Translations under genes and position numbers: made by a program
In this document: positions 9,234 to 18,881 of the stretch, in pieces
How the letters are laid out: each line of letters begins with the position of its first letter
Numbering within the stretch: position 1 is the stretch's first letter
DNA from: Spirochaetia bacterium 38H-sp
Lineage (GTDB): Bacteria > Spirochaetota > Spirochaetia > Winmispirales > Winmispiraceae
Reading direction: 5' to 3'
NCBI GenBank assembly: GCA_039023545.1
Contig: JBCHKQ010000001.1
Location: 806,001 to 870,000, forward strand
Length of the DNA: 64,000 bases
The notes under the pieces: model-generated
Seen by the model: only the letters and a program-made list of their open reading frames with translations
The model's database searches: none
What the model was told of the DNA's origin: nothing

Positions 9234-10136
9234 GTGAGAGAGAGAAGAACGGAGAGGATGGGGTATCTGTTTATATTACCCTTTTTTCTTTTTCTGGTGT
9301 TGTTTAGTTTCTATCCGCTTATAAATACGCTTGTTTTGAGTTTTCACAGGTATGACGGCCTTTTGACCTTCAAGCCTGTGGGAATTAAACACTATGCAGG
9401 GCTGATTACGGATTCCAAATTTTGGACAGCCTTTATAAGTACTTGGCAGATATGGCTTCCCAATATATTGATGCAGCTGGCACTTGCATTTCTTGTTTCT
9501 GTTTTGTTTACGGAGGTTAGACTCAAGGTTAAGGGCGTGGGGTTTTTTAGAGCAGTGTTCTTTTTCCCCAACCTTGTTACAGCGGCATCTATTGCTCTTT
9601 TGGTAAATGTTATGCTTGACTGGAAACACGGTGCGTTAAACCAGATGCTCTTTGGCGATAATATAGAAGCATATATAAACTGGTGGAAGGAGCCTGCAAG
9701 AGCACAGTTTATAGTCTCTATTATACAAACTTGGCTGTGGTTTGGATATACTGCGATTATTCTCACGACAGGTATACAGGGTATACCTCGTACATATTAC
9801 GAGGCAGCCTATGTGGATGGAGCAAGTTCATGGCAGATCTTCTGGAAAATAACAATGCCCCTGCTTGCTCCCATAGTTACATACGTTGTTATAACAAGTC
9901 TTATAGGGGGAATGCAGATTTTTGATATTCCGTATATATTGCGTGCAGGGTTAAGCGGTGCAACGGGTACTGCTCTTACAACTATGGTTGTTTATCTGTA
10001 TGATATGGGATTTAGGTTCCATAGAATGGGATATGCGGCTGCAGTTTCTTATATGTTGTTTTTCCTCATCGTTGCATTATCGCTTATATACTTTTTCCTT
10101 ACACGTGAGAGAAAAAGCGGGGAGAATAAAAAATGA
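9234..10136 (+). CDS. Sugar ABC transporter permease (MalF/UgpA type)
   Basis: 300 residues, six predicted membrane helices, and the ATPase-coupling EAA loop (YEAAYVDGASSWQIFWKITM). The GTG at 9234 is used: the overlapping ATG at 9232 is immediately followed by a stop, and GGGAGG is well placed. It forms the channel with the next permease, whose start overlaps its end by 4 bp. Confidence 0.9.
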   Translation: MRERRTERMGYLFILPFFLFLVLFSFYPLINTLVLSFHRYDGLLTFKPVGIKHYAGLITDSKFWTAFISTWQIWLPNILMQLALAFLVSVLFTEVRLKVKGVGFFRAVFFFPNLVTAASIALLVNVMLDWKHGALNQMLFGDNIEAYINWWKEPARAQFIVSIIQTWLWFGYTAIILTTGIQGIPRTYYEAAYVDGASSWQIFWKITMPLLAPIVTYVVITSLIGGMQIFDIPYILRAGLSGATGTALTTMVVYLYDMGFRFHRMGYAAAVSYMLFFLIVALSLIYFFLTRERKSGENKK

Positions 10137-11002
10137 CAGTAGATATGGCAATAGATAATAATAAACGCTCTTATATAATTCAGAGAGTCGTAGTATATAC
10201 CGTTCTTATTGTGTTGGCTATTCTATGTGCAATACCATTTTATCTTATGTTTATTAACTCAACACGTGCCAGTGCGGATATCAACCATGGATTGAGTTTT
10301 ATACCGGGAACTTATCTCTTAAAGAATTTTAAGAAACTTGTGGAGCTTGGTTCCGGACAGGTTAATGTTTTTAGAGGTTTGCTTAACAGTGCTTTTATAG
10401 CCAGTACCAGTACGGTTCTTGGTTTATATGTGGCATCTCTTGCTGCATATGGCTTTGCTTTTTATAACTTTAAAGGTAAGAATGCATTGTTTGCTATAAT
10501 CCTTGCCGTGCTTATGGTTCCTGTTCAGCTTGGTCTTATAGGATATTTCCAGCTTGCTCAGGTGTATAAGTTGCTTGATACGTATTGGGCACTTATCTTG
10601 CCGGCTGGAGCTAATGTGTTCTCGGTATTTTTTCTAAGGCAGTATGCCGGTTCTGTTATAGACTATGAGATGATACAGGCGGCAAGAATAGAGGGTGCGG
10701 GCGAGGTTAGGATATTCCATACAATAGGGTTACCTCTTTTAAAATCCGGTATAGCTACAATGGCTATCTTTGCCTTTGTTGGAAACTGGAACAACTATCT
10801 TGGGCCTCTTGTTCTTCTTTTCTCAACAGAGAAGTTCCCTATTCCTGTTATAATAGGTCAGCTAAATACAAGCACTTATAAAACAGATTTTGGTGTCCTG
10901 TATCTTGCAATTGCTCTCTCTCTTACACCCATTTTAATAATCTTTGTTATTTTTCAGAGATTTATCATAGAGGGTATAAGCCTTGGTGCACTCAAGGAGT
11001 AG
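10133..11002 (+). CDS. Sugar ABC transporter permease (MalG/UgpE type)
   Basis: 289 residues with six predicted helices and an EAA-type loop (MIQAARIEGAGEVRIFHTIG). Translationally coupled to the preceding permease by an ATGA overlap. No ATPase gene is in the operon, so it must use a shared MsmK/UgpC-like ATPase encoded elsewhere. Confidence 0.9.
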   Translation: MTVDMAIDNNKRSYIIQRVVVYTVLIVLAILCAIPFYLMFINSTRASADINHGLSFIPGTYLLKNFKKLVELGSGQVNVFRGLLNSAFIASTSTVLGLYVASLAAYGFAFYNFKGKNALFAIILAVLMVPVQLGLIGYFQLAQVYKLLDTYWALILPAGANVFSVFFLRQYAGSVIDYEMIQAARIEGAGEVRIFHTIGLPLLKSGIATMAIFAFVGNWNNYLGPLVLLFSTEKFPIPVIIGQLNTSTYKTDFGVLYLAIALSLTPILIIFVIFQRFIIEGISLGALKE

Positions 11003-11007
11003 AGCAG

Positions 11008-12648
11008 ATGCGGAAGATAAAGAATCCTGTTCTCAGAGGATTTCACCCTGATCCGTCCATTGTACGGGTCGGGGATGATTTTTATATAGCTACTTCTACT
11101 TTTGAGTGGTTTCCTGGGGTGTGTATTTATCACAGCCGTGATCTTGTAAACTGGAACCTTGTAGCAAGGCCTCTGGATAGTGTAAAAAAGCTCCCACTCG
11201 CTGGTATACGTGCATCAGGTGGTGTCTGGGCTCCCTGTCTTAGTCACGATGGCAAAAAATTTTATCTGATATATTCTATAGTAAGAACATGGGCTGGTAG
11301 AGGACGTTCTGTAGAAGATCCTAAGGATGTTGATAACTTCCTCATCACTTCTAAGAAAATAGATGGTAAATGGTCTAATCCGGTTTATCTCAATTCCAGT
11401 GGTTTTGATCCTTCTCTTTTTCATGATGATGATGGTAGAAAATGGCTTGTAAATATGGAATGGGATGACAGACCTGGCAGGAACCATTTTTCTGGTATTC
11501 TTCTGCAGGAATATGATCCTCGCAAAAAAATGCTTGTAGGAAATATCAAGAAGATTTATACGGGAACTGATATCGGACTAACGGAGGGTCCCCATATTTA
11601 CAAGAGAAATGGTTGGTACTATTTGCTTGTTGCGGAGGGTGGTACTTCTTATGCTCATGCTGTTACTCTTGCACGTTCTCGCAATCTGGAAGGGCCCTAT
11701 GAGACACATCCTGCTAATCCTATTCTTACAAGTGTTTCTGACAGGGAGGCTTTTAACAGGGCAATAGAAAAAGGGGAAGATTTTCTTTCTTATGTTGTTC
11801 CTGGCCTACAGAAGGCAGGTCATGCAAGTATAGCTCCTCTCACCAATAACAAATGGATAATGGCACATCTTTGTGGTAGACCTCTCAAAGATACTCCGTA
11901 TTGTCCGCTAGGAAGGGAGACTGCCTTACAGCTTTGTGAGTGGAGAGATGATGATTGGCTTTATGTTCTTGATGACAATCACCCTAGGCAAGAGATTGTT
12001 CTGGACCTCCCACCTGTGGATAAGAAAGAAGATAGAGAATTCTTTGATAGCTTTGAGAATAGTACTTTGGATAAGGTCTATCAGTTTCCACGCATTCCTC
12101 TTGATAAATATGTTTCTCTCAAGGATAGGCCAGGTTTTTTGCGTCTTTATGGTCGAGAGTCAATTGTTTCCGAGTTTGAACAAGTTCTTGTTGCAAGGCG
12201 CGTACAGGCTTTTTCCTGGATGGCTGAGACGTGTATAGAGTTTGAGCCGGAAAATCATCAACAAAGAGCAGGTCTCGTAGTAAAATATGATGAGGCAAAT
12301 CAGTATTATCTAAGAATAACAAGGGAGGATGACGGTAATATTGTTTTGGCTGTTGTAGCTTATGATCATGGTGCTTCGTCTGTTCTCCCTTCTTCCGAGA
12401 TAGTGCTTTCTTCTTCCAGGGTATATCTTAGAGCTGAGATGAACTATAAGGATATATATTTCAGCTATTCGGAAGACGGATTAAAATGGCAAAGAATAGA
12501 GCATTCGTTTGAGTCATGGAAGTTGTCAGACGATTATGTGGAGCCTATGGGATTTACAGGTATGTTTGTAGGTATGGCCTGTCAGGACCTTACAGGCAGG
12601 AAAAGATATGCTGATTTTGAATATTTCTTGTACAGAGAATTGGAATAA
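11008..12648 (+). CDS. Glycoside hydrolase family 43, beta-xylosidase type
   Basis: 546 residues, with a GH43 five-bladed propeller (about 1-320) and a C-terminal concanavalin-like GH43_C2 domain (about 340-546), the size and order of XynB-type beta-xylosidases. The catalytic base Asp15 lies in FHPDPSIVR, the pKa-tuning Asp134 in SGFDPSLF, and the acid Glu193 in TEGPHIYK. No signal peptide, so it acts in the cytosol on imported oligosaccharides. It starts 5 bp after the permease stop. Family members also include arabinofuranosidases and mixed activities; beta-xylosidase is the most likely. Confidence 0.88.
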   Translation: MRKIKNPVLRGFHPDPSIVRVGDDFYIATSTFEWFPGVCIYHSRDLVNWNLVARPLDSVKKLPLAGIRASGGVWAPCLSHDGKKFYLIYSIVRTWAGRGRSVEDPKDVDNFLITSKKIDGKWSNPVYLNSSGFDPSLFHDDDGRKWLVNMEWDDRPGRNHFSGILLQEYDPRKKMLVGNIKKIYTGTDIGLTEGPHIYKRNGWYYLLVAEGGTSYAHAVTLARSRNLEGPYETHPANPILTSVSDREAFNRAIEKGEDFLSYVVPGLQKAGHASIAPLTNNKWIMAHLCGRPLKDTPYCPLGRETALQLCEWRDDDWLYVLDDNHPRQEIVLDLPPVDKKEDREFFDSFENSTLDKVYQFPRIPLDKYVSLKDRPGFLRLYGRESIVSEFEQVLVARRVQAFSWMAETCIEFEPENHQQRAGLVVKYDEANQYYLRITREDDGNIVLAVVAYDHGASSVLPSSEIVLSSSRVYLRAEMNYKDIYFSYSEDGLKWQRIEHSFESWKLSDDYVEPMGFTGMFVGMACQDLTGRKRYADFEYFLYRELE

Positions 12649-12686
12649 GCGATATTCTCTTGTTATATTAATGAGCGGGAGAACCA

Positions 12687-13796
12687 ATGGAATCATTATC
12701 TGTGCCTAAATATGTACAGATAAAGAATAATCTCATTAAAATTATAGAAGAGGATGGTCTTAAGGAGGGGGATATCCTCCCCTCTGAGACTTTTCTTGCC
12801 ACAAGCTATGGGGTTAGTAGAGTCACTGTGAGACAGGCTATAGATCTTCTCGTAAGAGAAGGGCTTGTATATAAGATTCAGGGAAAGGGTACCTTCTATA
12901 GGGGAAAGCCTAAGAAGTCAAAAGATGCCAGAACCCATCTGATAGGTGTTATTTCTCCCATAACAAGATGGTACATATATCCGCATATCCTTGATGGTAT
13001 AGAACAGAAGGTTCAGGAGTATAAGTATGGGGTTATGATTGGCAATTCCCGTGGAGATGTGGATAAGGAGTATGCCATTATACAGGATATGATAAGGAAG
13101 GGTGTGGAAGGGATTCTTCTGGAGCCTGCTGCAAGTTCTTTTTTTATGACCAGACAGGCGAGGACTCTTCTCCCTTCTCTTAAGATTCCTGTTGTTCTTA
13201 TTGATTCTTTTTACGAAGAGGCAAGATCTTATCTCTCTATGATAAGTCCAGATGATGTGGAAGGTGGAAAACGTGCTGCAGACTATCTTGTAAAGATGGG
13301 ACATAAAAAAATAGGGATTCTATATAAGCGTGATGTAATGGCAGGTCGTTTGCGTTATCTTGCATTTAAACAGAGACTTGAGGAACTAGGCTGTCCTCTT
13401 GATCCTTCCTGTGTATGGACTTTTTCCAGCGATGAGGGTGTCAACGATGTCGAACCTACAAAGAGGCTTGTTAGAAAGTTCCTTATGATGGATAGCCGGG
13501 TACGGCCCACGGCGATGTTCTTTTTTAACGATGAGACAGCTTTGCATGGTTTTCAGATGATAAGAGCAGCGGGCCTTTCTGTTCCCGATGATGTTTCTAT
13601 TCTTAGTTATGATGATTCTGAGTTTGCAAGATTCTGTGAGGTCCCTCTCACTTCTATTTCTCATCCAAAAGAGGAGCTAGGTCGTCGTGCTGTGGAGGTT
13701 CTTGTAGGTATAATAGAAGGGGACATTATGCCTCCCCAGCAGATTCTTTTTGCTCCACATATAGTGGAGAGACATTCTGTTATTTGTCGTTCTTGA
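12687..13796 (+). CDS. GntR-type HTH / LacI-type sensor transcriptional regulator
   Basis: 369 residues. The N-terminal 75 residues form a GntR winged helix (YVQIKNNLIKIIEEDGLKEG, then SRVTVRQAIDLLVREGLV). The rest is a periplasmic-binding-like sugar sensor (LIGVISPITRWYIYPHILDG and SVPDDVSILSYDDSEFARF), the AraR architecture. GGGAG lies about 8 nt upstream. Its place at the end of the xyloside operon and the TTGT/ACAA palindrome at 7850-7869 make it the probable local repressor, released by an imported sugar. Confidence 0.9.
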   Translation: MESLSVPKYVQIKNNLIKIIEEDGLKEGDILPSETFLATSYGVSRVTVRQAIDLLVREGLVYKIQGKGTFYRGKPKKSKDARTHLIGVISPITRWYIYPHILDGIEQKVQEYKYGVMIGNSRGDVDKEYAIIQDMIRKGVEGILLEPAASSFFMTRQARTLLPSLKIPVVLIDSFYEEARSYLSMISPDDVEGGKRAADYLVKMGHKKIGILYKRDVMAGRLRYLAFKQRLEELGCPLDPSCVWTFSSDEGVNDVEPTKRLVRKFLMMDSRVRPTAMFFFNDETALHGFQMIRAAGLSVPDDVSILSYDDSEFARFCEVPLTSISHPKEELGRRAVEVLVGIIEGDIMPPQQILFAPHIVERHSVICRS

Positions 13797-13982
13797 TTTA
13801 TTATTTAGCTATATTGCTTTTATATCTTGCTAGAAACAGTTAATTCTTCTTTTGTCTGTTTGTTTAATACAGTTAAATTAAAAAGTTATATCTGTATAGT
13901 GCAAAAAGATAGGAGAATTCCAAAGTCCCATCAAAATGATTGTATCCTTGTACCATCTGATAACAATGGTCAGAAATTTAAA

Positions 13983-14012
13983 CCAGTCGAGCACAAAGAT
14001 ATGCCCGACTGG
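13983..14012. terminator. Possible bidirectional terminator between convergent genes
   Basis: CCAGTCG pairs with CGACTGG (14006-14012) across a 16-nt loop that can pair further; TTTT follows on the plus strand. It lies between the ends of the regulator and gnd. T-runs are weak. Confidence 0.45.
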
Positions 14013-14041
14013 CCTGTTTTAAAGCTGCAATTATCAGCAAA

Positions 14042-15496
14042 TTATGCGTTATAGGCTCCTGATGTGGTATTGCCCCCTTCTCCTGTCCAGTTAGTGTGAA
14101 AAAACTGCCCACGGGGTTTGTCTGTTCTCTCATATGTATGAGCTCCAAAGTAGTCGCGTTGTGCTTGGATGAGATTTGCCGGCAGCCTGTTGCTTTTGTA
14201 AGAGTCCAAGAAGGAAAGTGCGGATGAAAGTGCGGGTACAGGGATTGCGTGTTGGACTGCAGTTGCTATTACCTCTCTCCATTGGTCTTGTTTTTTTGTT
14301 ATAAGGTTTGCAAAGTAGGGTGCAAGAAGCATGTTGGGTATGTCAGGACTTTCTTTGTACGCTTCTATGATTGAATCTAAGAAAGAACTTCGTATTATGC
14401 ATCCCGCACGCCAGAGGGTCGCAATATTTGCAAAGTCCAGCTGCCAGTCGTATGCTTTTGCAGCTTCTCTAAGAAGCATGAACCCTTGTGCGTATGATGT
14501 TGCTTTTGCAGCTATTAGTGCTGCTTCCAATGAGTCCAAAAGATGTTGTTTGTCTCCCCTGTAGATTTGTCTATTTGTGCTGAGCTTTGTTGATGCCAAT
14601 TCTCTTTCTTCTTTAAAAGAAGATATTGCTCTGGCAAATACTGCTTCTACAATCAGACTTACAGGGACGCCTTTATCCAAGGCTTCTATACCTGTCCACT
14701 TACCTGTTCCCTTTTGCCCTGCTGCGTCCAATATTTTCTCTACAAGCGGATTCCCATCCGTGTCTTTGTGTCTCAAAATGTCAGCTGTTATTTCTATGAG
14801 ATACGAGTTCAATATGCCTTTGTTCCATTTCTCAAAAGTATCTGCCATTTCCTCATAAGACAGAGCTAGGATATCTTTCATGATATGATAGGTTTCTGCT
14901 ATGAGCTGCATGTCGCCGTATTCTATGCCATTGTGTACCATCTTTACGTAGTGGCCTGCGCCGTCATTTCCTACCCAGTTGCAGCACGCTGTTCCGTCAG
15001 GAGTTTTTGCTGCTATTTTTGTAAGGATATTTTTTACTTGAGGCCACGCCTGTGGGTTTCCTCCTGGCATAAGAGAAGGGCCTTTTCTTGCTCCTTCTTC
15101 TCCTCCTGAAACTCCCATGCCTATAAAAAGTATGGATTTTTTCTCCAGCTCTTTAGTCCTTCTTATTGTATCTTTAAAATATGAGTTTCCTCCGTCTATT
15201 ATGATATCTCCTTCTTCCAAATGAGGTAAAAGTTTTTCTATAAATATGTCTACTACTTCCCCTGCCTTTACCATGAGGATTATCTTTCTTGGTTTTTCAA
15301 GTGAAGCTACAAAGTCTTCTATACTGTATGTTGCCAAAAGATTTTCTCTTTTATTGGCTGGACCTGATATAAATTCTCGTGTTTTGCTATCTGAGCGGTT
15401 GTATACGCTTATGGAATATCCTTTGTCATTTATATTGAGAGCAAGATTCTGTCCCATTACTGCTAGGCCTATCAGACCAACATCTGATTTTTGCAT
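14042..15496 (-). CDS. gnd: 6-phosphogluconate dehydrogenase (decarboxylating)
   Basis: 484 residues, the full length of the large Gnd form. The N-terminal Rossmann motif GLIGLAVMGQNLALN and Asn/Arg in YNRSDSK suit NADP binding. The catalytic segment MGVSGGEEGARKGPSLMPGG and KMVHNGIEYGDMQLIAE are intact. It oxidises 6-phosphogluconate to ribulose 5-phosphate, giving NADPH and pentose phosphates in the cytosol. Convergent with the xyloside regulator and divergent from the second sugar operon; no other pentose phosphate genes are adjacent. Confidence 0.95.
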   Translation of the reverse strand: MQKSDVGLIGLAVMGQNLALNINDKGYSISVYNRSDSKTREFISGPANKRENLLATYSIEDFVASLEKPRKIILMVKAGEVVDIFIEKLLPHLEEGDIIIDGGNSYFKDTIRRTKELEKKSILFIGMGVSGGEEGARKGPSLMPGGNPQAWPQVKNILTKIAAKTPDGTACCNWVGNDGAGHYVKMVHNGIEYGDMQLIAETYHIMKDILALSYEEMADTFEKWNKGILNSYLIEITADILRHKDTDGNPLVEKILDAAGQKGTGKWTGIEALDKGVPVSLIVEAVFARAISSFKEERELASTKLSTNRQIYRGDKQHLLDSLEAALIAAKATSYAQGFMLLREAAKAYDWQLDFANIATLWRAGCIIRSSFLDSIIEAYKESPDIPNMLLAPYFANLITKKQDQWREVIATAVQHAIPVPALSSALSFLDSYKSNRLPANLIQAQRDYFGAHTYERTDKPRGQFFHTNWTGEGGNTTSGAYNA

Positions 15497-15797
15497 TTTT
15501 TCCTCCCGTTGATATATGGATTAATAAGATAGAGTATAATCAGATAGCCAGGATAAGCAAAGCCCTTGCATATTTGTTTTTTTCTATAATAGTGGATTGA
15601 TTGTTGGATGTAGTATGCTAGTTCTTTGTTTTTCTTATATTAAGTAAACTTTTTTATTTTTATATAAAAATAACTTTTTGTTTTATTTCTTTTTTAAATC
15701 AAATAATATTTGTGTTTATATAATATAAAAAATAACTTGCGTATTAAGCAAACCAATGTTAATATATTTTAACGATAAAATTATCAGGGAGGAGTTT
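15497..15797. other. Intergenic region between gnd and the second sugar operon
   Basis: About 300 bp, very AT-rich, holding divergent promoter space. The only sites seen are the promoter at 15737-15765 and a small palindrome GATAA-AA-TTATC at 15774-15785. No gene is supported. Confidence 0.6.
15737..15765 (+). promoter_or_regulatory. Candidate promoter of the second sugar ABC operon
   Basis: TTGCGT (15737-15742), 17-nt spacer, TAATAT (15760-15765). The -35 box and preceding ACTTGCG match the promoter of the first sugar operon. Confidence 0.5.
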
Positions 15798-17044
15798 ATG
15801 AAAAAGACGATTTTTGTTTTATTGCTTCTTGTTTTCTTTGTTTCGTGTTCCGGTAAAGGTCCGGAGAAGACTGTTCTAAGTTTTACAAGCTGGAGAACTG
15901 AGGATATAGAGAGGATGGAAAGAATTCTTTCTGTGTTTAATTCTAAACACAGTGATCTAGAAGTCAAATTTACTCCTATCAAGGATACCGAGTATGATGC
16001 TCAGCTTAGGACCTCTCTGGCATCTGGAGTGGGGGCTGATATTATATTTTTGCGCTCTTTTACTAGTGTTGATATGTATAAGAGTGGATATCTGCTTGAC
16101 CTAAATGATGTCATCCCCGGAATAGAAAACTTCCCAACTGCTGCAAAATCGGCATGGTCATGGGAGAAGTATGTTTATGGTATTCCTTTTGTGGGTGTTA
16201 CACATGGTGTTTACTATAATAAGGATATTTTTACAAAGTATGGTTTAAATCCTCCGCAAACATGGAATGAGTTTATAAATATTGCAAAAAAACTTAAGGA
16301 AAGTGGAGAGCTGGTTTTTGCTCAGGGCACTGTGGATGCCTGGACATTGTATGAGGTTGTATTTAGCGGTTTGGGGCTAATTTCTATGGTGGAGAAGAAT
16401 CCAGGCAAAAGCTTATAAAAGGAGAAATGCGCTTTACAGACGAAGCTTTTATCAGAGCACTAAAGAAAATATACGAATTGAAAGAGTTTTTTCCTGAGGG
16501 GTATCAAGGTATAGATTATGTTGCAATGCAGCAAATGTTTGGAGCAGGTCAGGCAGCTATGTTTATTGGTGGTTCCTGGGAGATTGGTATTTTTACGGAT
16601 AAGGGTGTTAATTTTGATTGGTTTGCTCCTCCTCTTCCTTCTTCTGATTCTAAACTCCAGTATTGTTTCCATGTTGATGCCGGTATAGGGGGTAATAAGA
16701 ATTCCAAAAATCTTGAGGCTGCTAAAACATTTATAAGATGGGCTGCTACACCAGAGTTTGCTCAGCTCTTTATGAATGAGCTCCCGGGTTTCTTTGCGTA
16801 TACCCCGTCAGATGAGCCTTACAAGCTTACCAATTCTGTGGCAAACAAGATGATGGCTGCTGCAAGAGGTTCTGTACCTACTATAAGAACTGTATGGGAG
16901 CGTCTTTCCGATGATTATTCTGCAAATGATCTTGTAGGAGAAGCTCTTGTCAGAATGTACAACGGAGAGCTTACTCCAGAGGAAACTGCCAAATATATCC
17001 AGGATAAGCTCGATGTTTGGTATCCTCAGATTTTTACAAAATAA
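15798..17044 (+). pseudogene. Sugar ABC substrate-binding lipoprotein, interrupted by a frameshift near 16405-16416
   Basis: The first frame (15798-16418) gives 206 residues with a lipobox ending FVSC and the N-terminal lobe of a family-1 binding protein; it stops at TAA 16416. The second frame continues without loss of homology as QKLIKGEMRFTDEAFIRAL and gives the C-terminal lobe to 17044. One missing base near GGCAAAAGC restores a single protein of about 415 residues, so this is a one-base deletion, a sequencing error or, less likely, a recoding site. ATG 16427 has AAGGAG only 2 nt away, too close for a normal start. Downstream permease genes are intact, which favours error or recent mutation. 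GGGAGG precedes the start. Confidence 0.8.
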
Positions 17045-17054
17045 ATATCATCTC

Positions 17055-17086
17055 GCGGCATGCATGCTCTGCATGCCGCTTTTTTT
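17055..17086 (+). terminator. Attenuator-like hairpin after the binding-protein gene
   Basis: Perfect 10-bp stem GCGGCATGCA/TGCATGCCGC with a 5-nt loop, followed by seven T. It lies between the binding protein and the permease RBS, so some read-through is expected. Confidence 0.85.
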
Positions 17087-17097
17087 AGGAGACTGTG

Positions 17098-18015
17098 ATG
17101 CAAAAAAAATGGGTTATACCCTGTTTCCTCTTTCCGGCTTTAATGGTTTATTCTGTTTTTTTTATATTACCTATTATAGGGTCCGTTAGGCTGGCTTTTT
17201 TTGATTTTAATGGACTTGAGCCTGTTACGTTTGTAGGCTTTGATAACTTTGTTGCTTTATTTACACGTTCTCCTTATAGCGAACATTTTTGGAATGCCTT
17301 TGGAAATAATATTGTTTTTTTCCTTATTGTGACTGTTTTTCAGAATTTTTTTGGTTTTGTTATTGCTGTAATGGTTACGAGAAAGAAATGGGGTGCGAAT
17401 TTCTTCAGAACCATAAGCTTTTTGCCTACAACAATATCTGTAATAGTCGTGGGATTTTTGTTTAAACTCATGCTCAATCCTCAATGGGGGCTTGTGAATA
17501 TGATTCTGGAGAGGATCGGACTTATTTCTCAAGGCTTTCCATGGCTGGGTAAGCCGGGTATTGCTCTGTTTATGGTTGCTTTTGCTGTAAGCTGGCAATG
17601 GATGGGCGAGTCTGTTATTTTTTATTCCGCAGGGATAGATGGTATCAATCCGGAGCTTTTTGAAGCTGCAAGAATAGATGGGGCGTCATTATGGCATGAA
17701 ATCAGATATATTCTTTTGCCTGCTGTTGTACCGGTTATTGCTATTGTTACAATTTTGATTTTTGTAGGAGATTTTACTCAGTTTGATATTGTTTATGCCA
17801 TGACCGGCTCCAAGGGGAATCCTTCCTATTCTACTGATATCTTTGGTTCTCTCTTTTATAGGGTCGCTTTTCAGGTGCCTGCACGTGGAGGTTGGGGGTT
17901 TGGTATGGGTGCGGCTGTGTCCACTACTATTTCTTTGATAATCAGTATAGGTGTTTTTCTATGGGTGCTTTTATTTAATAGGGCCGGTAAAAAAAAGCAG
18001 GGAGGTGTGGCATGA
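17098..18015 (+). CDS. Sugar ABC transporter permease (MalF type)
   Basis: 305 residues. ATG 17098 follows AGGAG by 6 nt, better than the adjoining GTG at 17095. Six predicted helices; EAA loop FEAARIDGASLWHEIRYILL near residue 190. It ends in a 4-bp overlap with the next permease. Confidence 0.9.
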   Translation: MQKKWVIPCFLFPALMVYSVFFILPIIGSVRLAFFDFNGLEPVTFVGFDNFVALFTRSPYSEHFWNAFGNNIVFFLIVTVFQNFFGFVIAVMVTRKKWGANFFRTISFLPTTISVIVVGFLFKLMLNPQWGLVNMILERIGLISQGFPWLGKPGIALFMVAFAVSWQWMGESVIFYSAGIDGINPELFEAARIDGASLWHEIRYILLPAVVPVIAIVTILIFVGDFTQFDIVYAMTGSKGNPSYSTDIFGSLFYRVAFQVPARGGWGFGMGAAVSTTISLIISIGVFLWVLLFNRAGKKKQGGVA

Positions 18016-18881
18016 GGGCGCTTAATGTGTTGCCTTCTCTTGGGAGATTTGTAAATAAAAAAAGAGTTGTTGTTTCTTTCTTTTATTATTCTGCATTGGT
18101 TGTATATGCTTTTTTTGTTCTGATACCTATATTGTATATGCTTTTTTCTTCTTTTAAGCCGGAGTCTGAGATTTTTTCCAAGTCCTTCGGTTTACCGAAA
18201 AACTGGACTCTTGGTAATTATGAGAGGCTTTTCTCTCGTTCTCATTATGGTTTGTATTTTTTTAATAGTATTCTTTCTGCTTTGGTTTCTCTTTTTCTTA
18301 TAGCTGTTTTTTCTTCTACTGCTGCCTATGTGCTTGCTAAATATAAGTTTAAATTATCCGGATATGTTTATGCATATTTTTTGATAGGGCTTATATTTCC
18401 TTTGCAGCTTGGAACCATTGTTTTGTTAAAGATGATGCTGAGCATAGGGGCTTATGACAGTCTTATTGCTCTGATTCTTGTAAATGTAGCAAGAGGGATA
18501 CCTCTGGGTATATTTATACTAACTGATTTTATAAGAATGATTCCTGAAGAGCTTAGTAATGCAGCAAGAATAGACGGAGCCAGCGAGAGTGGTATTTTTG
18601 TGAGAATTATCTTGCCACTTATACGTCCGGCTCTCGCTTCTGTTTTGCTGGTCAATCTCATTCCTGTCTGGAATGATTTCTGGTTTCCTCTTGTGTTTAT
18701 AAAGTCCGATTTTATAAAGACTATTCCTCTTGCCACTGCTTTGCTTTTTGGACAGTTTGAGACTAATTATGGTTTTGTTGTAACTGTTCTTGCTGTTGCT
18801 TCTCTTCCAGTTATGGTTTTTTATCTGATTGCTTCTAAGAGTTTTGTTAAGAGTATTACGGGAGGGGCTTTAAAAGGATGA
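18012..18881 (+). CDS. Sugar ABC transporter permease (MalG type)
   Basis: 289 residues with six predicted helices and the coupling loop LSNAARIDGASESGIFVRII. Overlaps both neighbours by 4 bp, so the permeases and the following gene are translationally coupled. Its binding-protein partner is the frameshifted gene upstream. Confidence 0.9.
   Translation: MRALNVLPSLGRFVNKKRVVVSFFYYSALVVYAFFVLIPILYMLFSSFKPESEIFSKSFGLPKNWTLGNYERLFSRSHYGLYFFNSILSALVSLFLIAVFSSTAAYVLAKYKFKLSGYVYAYFLIGLIFPLQLGTIVLLKMMLSIGAYDSLIALILVNVARGIPLGIFILTDFIRMIPEELSNAARIDGASESGIFVRIILPLIRPALASVLLVNLIPVWNDFWFPLVFIKSDFIKTIPLATALLFGQFETNYGFVVTVLAVASLPVMVFYLIASKSFVKSITGGALKG

Noticed and set aside
13827..14054. 75-codon frame between the xyloside regulator and gnd
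   Set aside because: No RBS, no motif, and it runs through the terminator hairpin into gnd.
16405..16430. Programmed -1 frameshift or internal restart in the second binding-protein gene
   Set aside because: No X-XXY-YYZ slippery heptamer is present in the right phase, and the AAGGAG before ATG 16427 is only 2 nt away. A deletion or sequence error is simpler.
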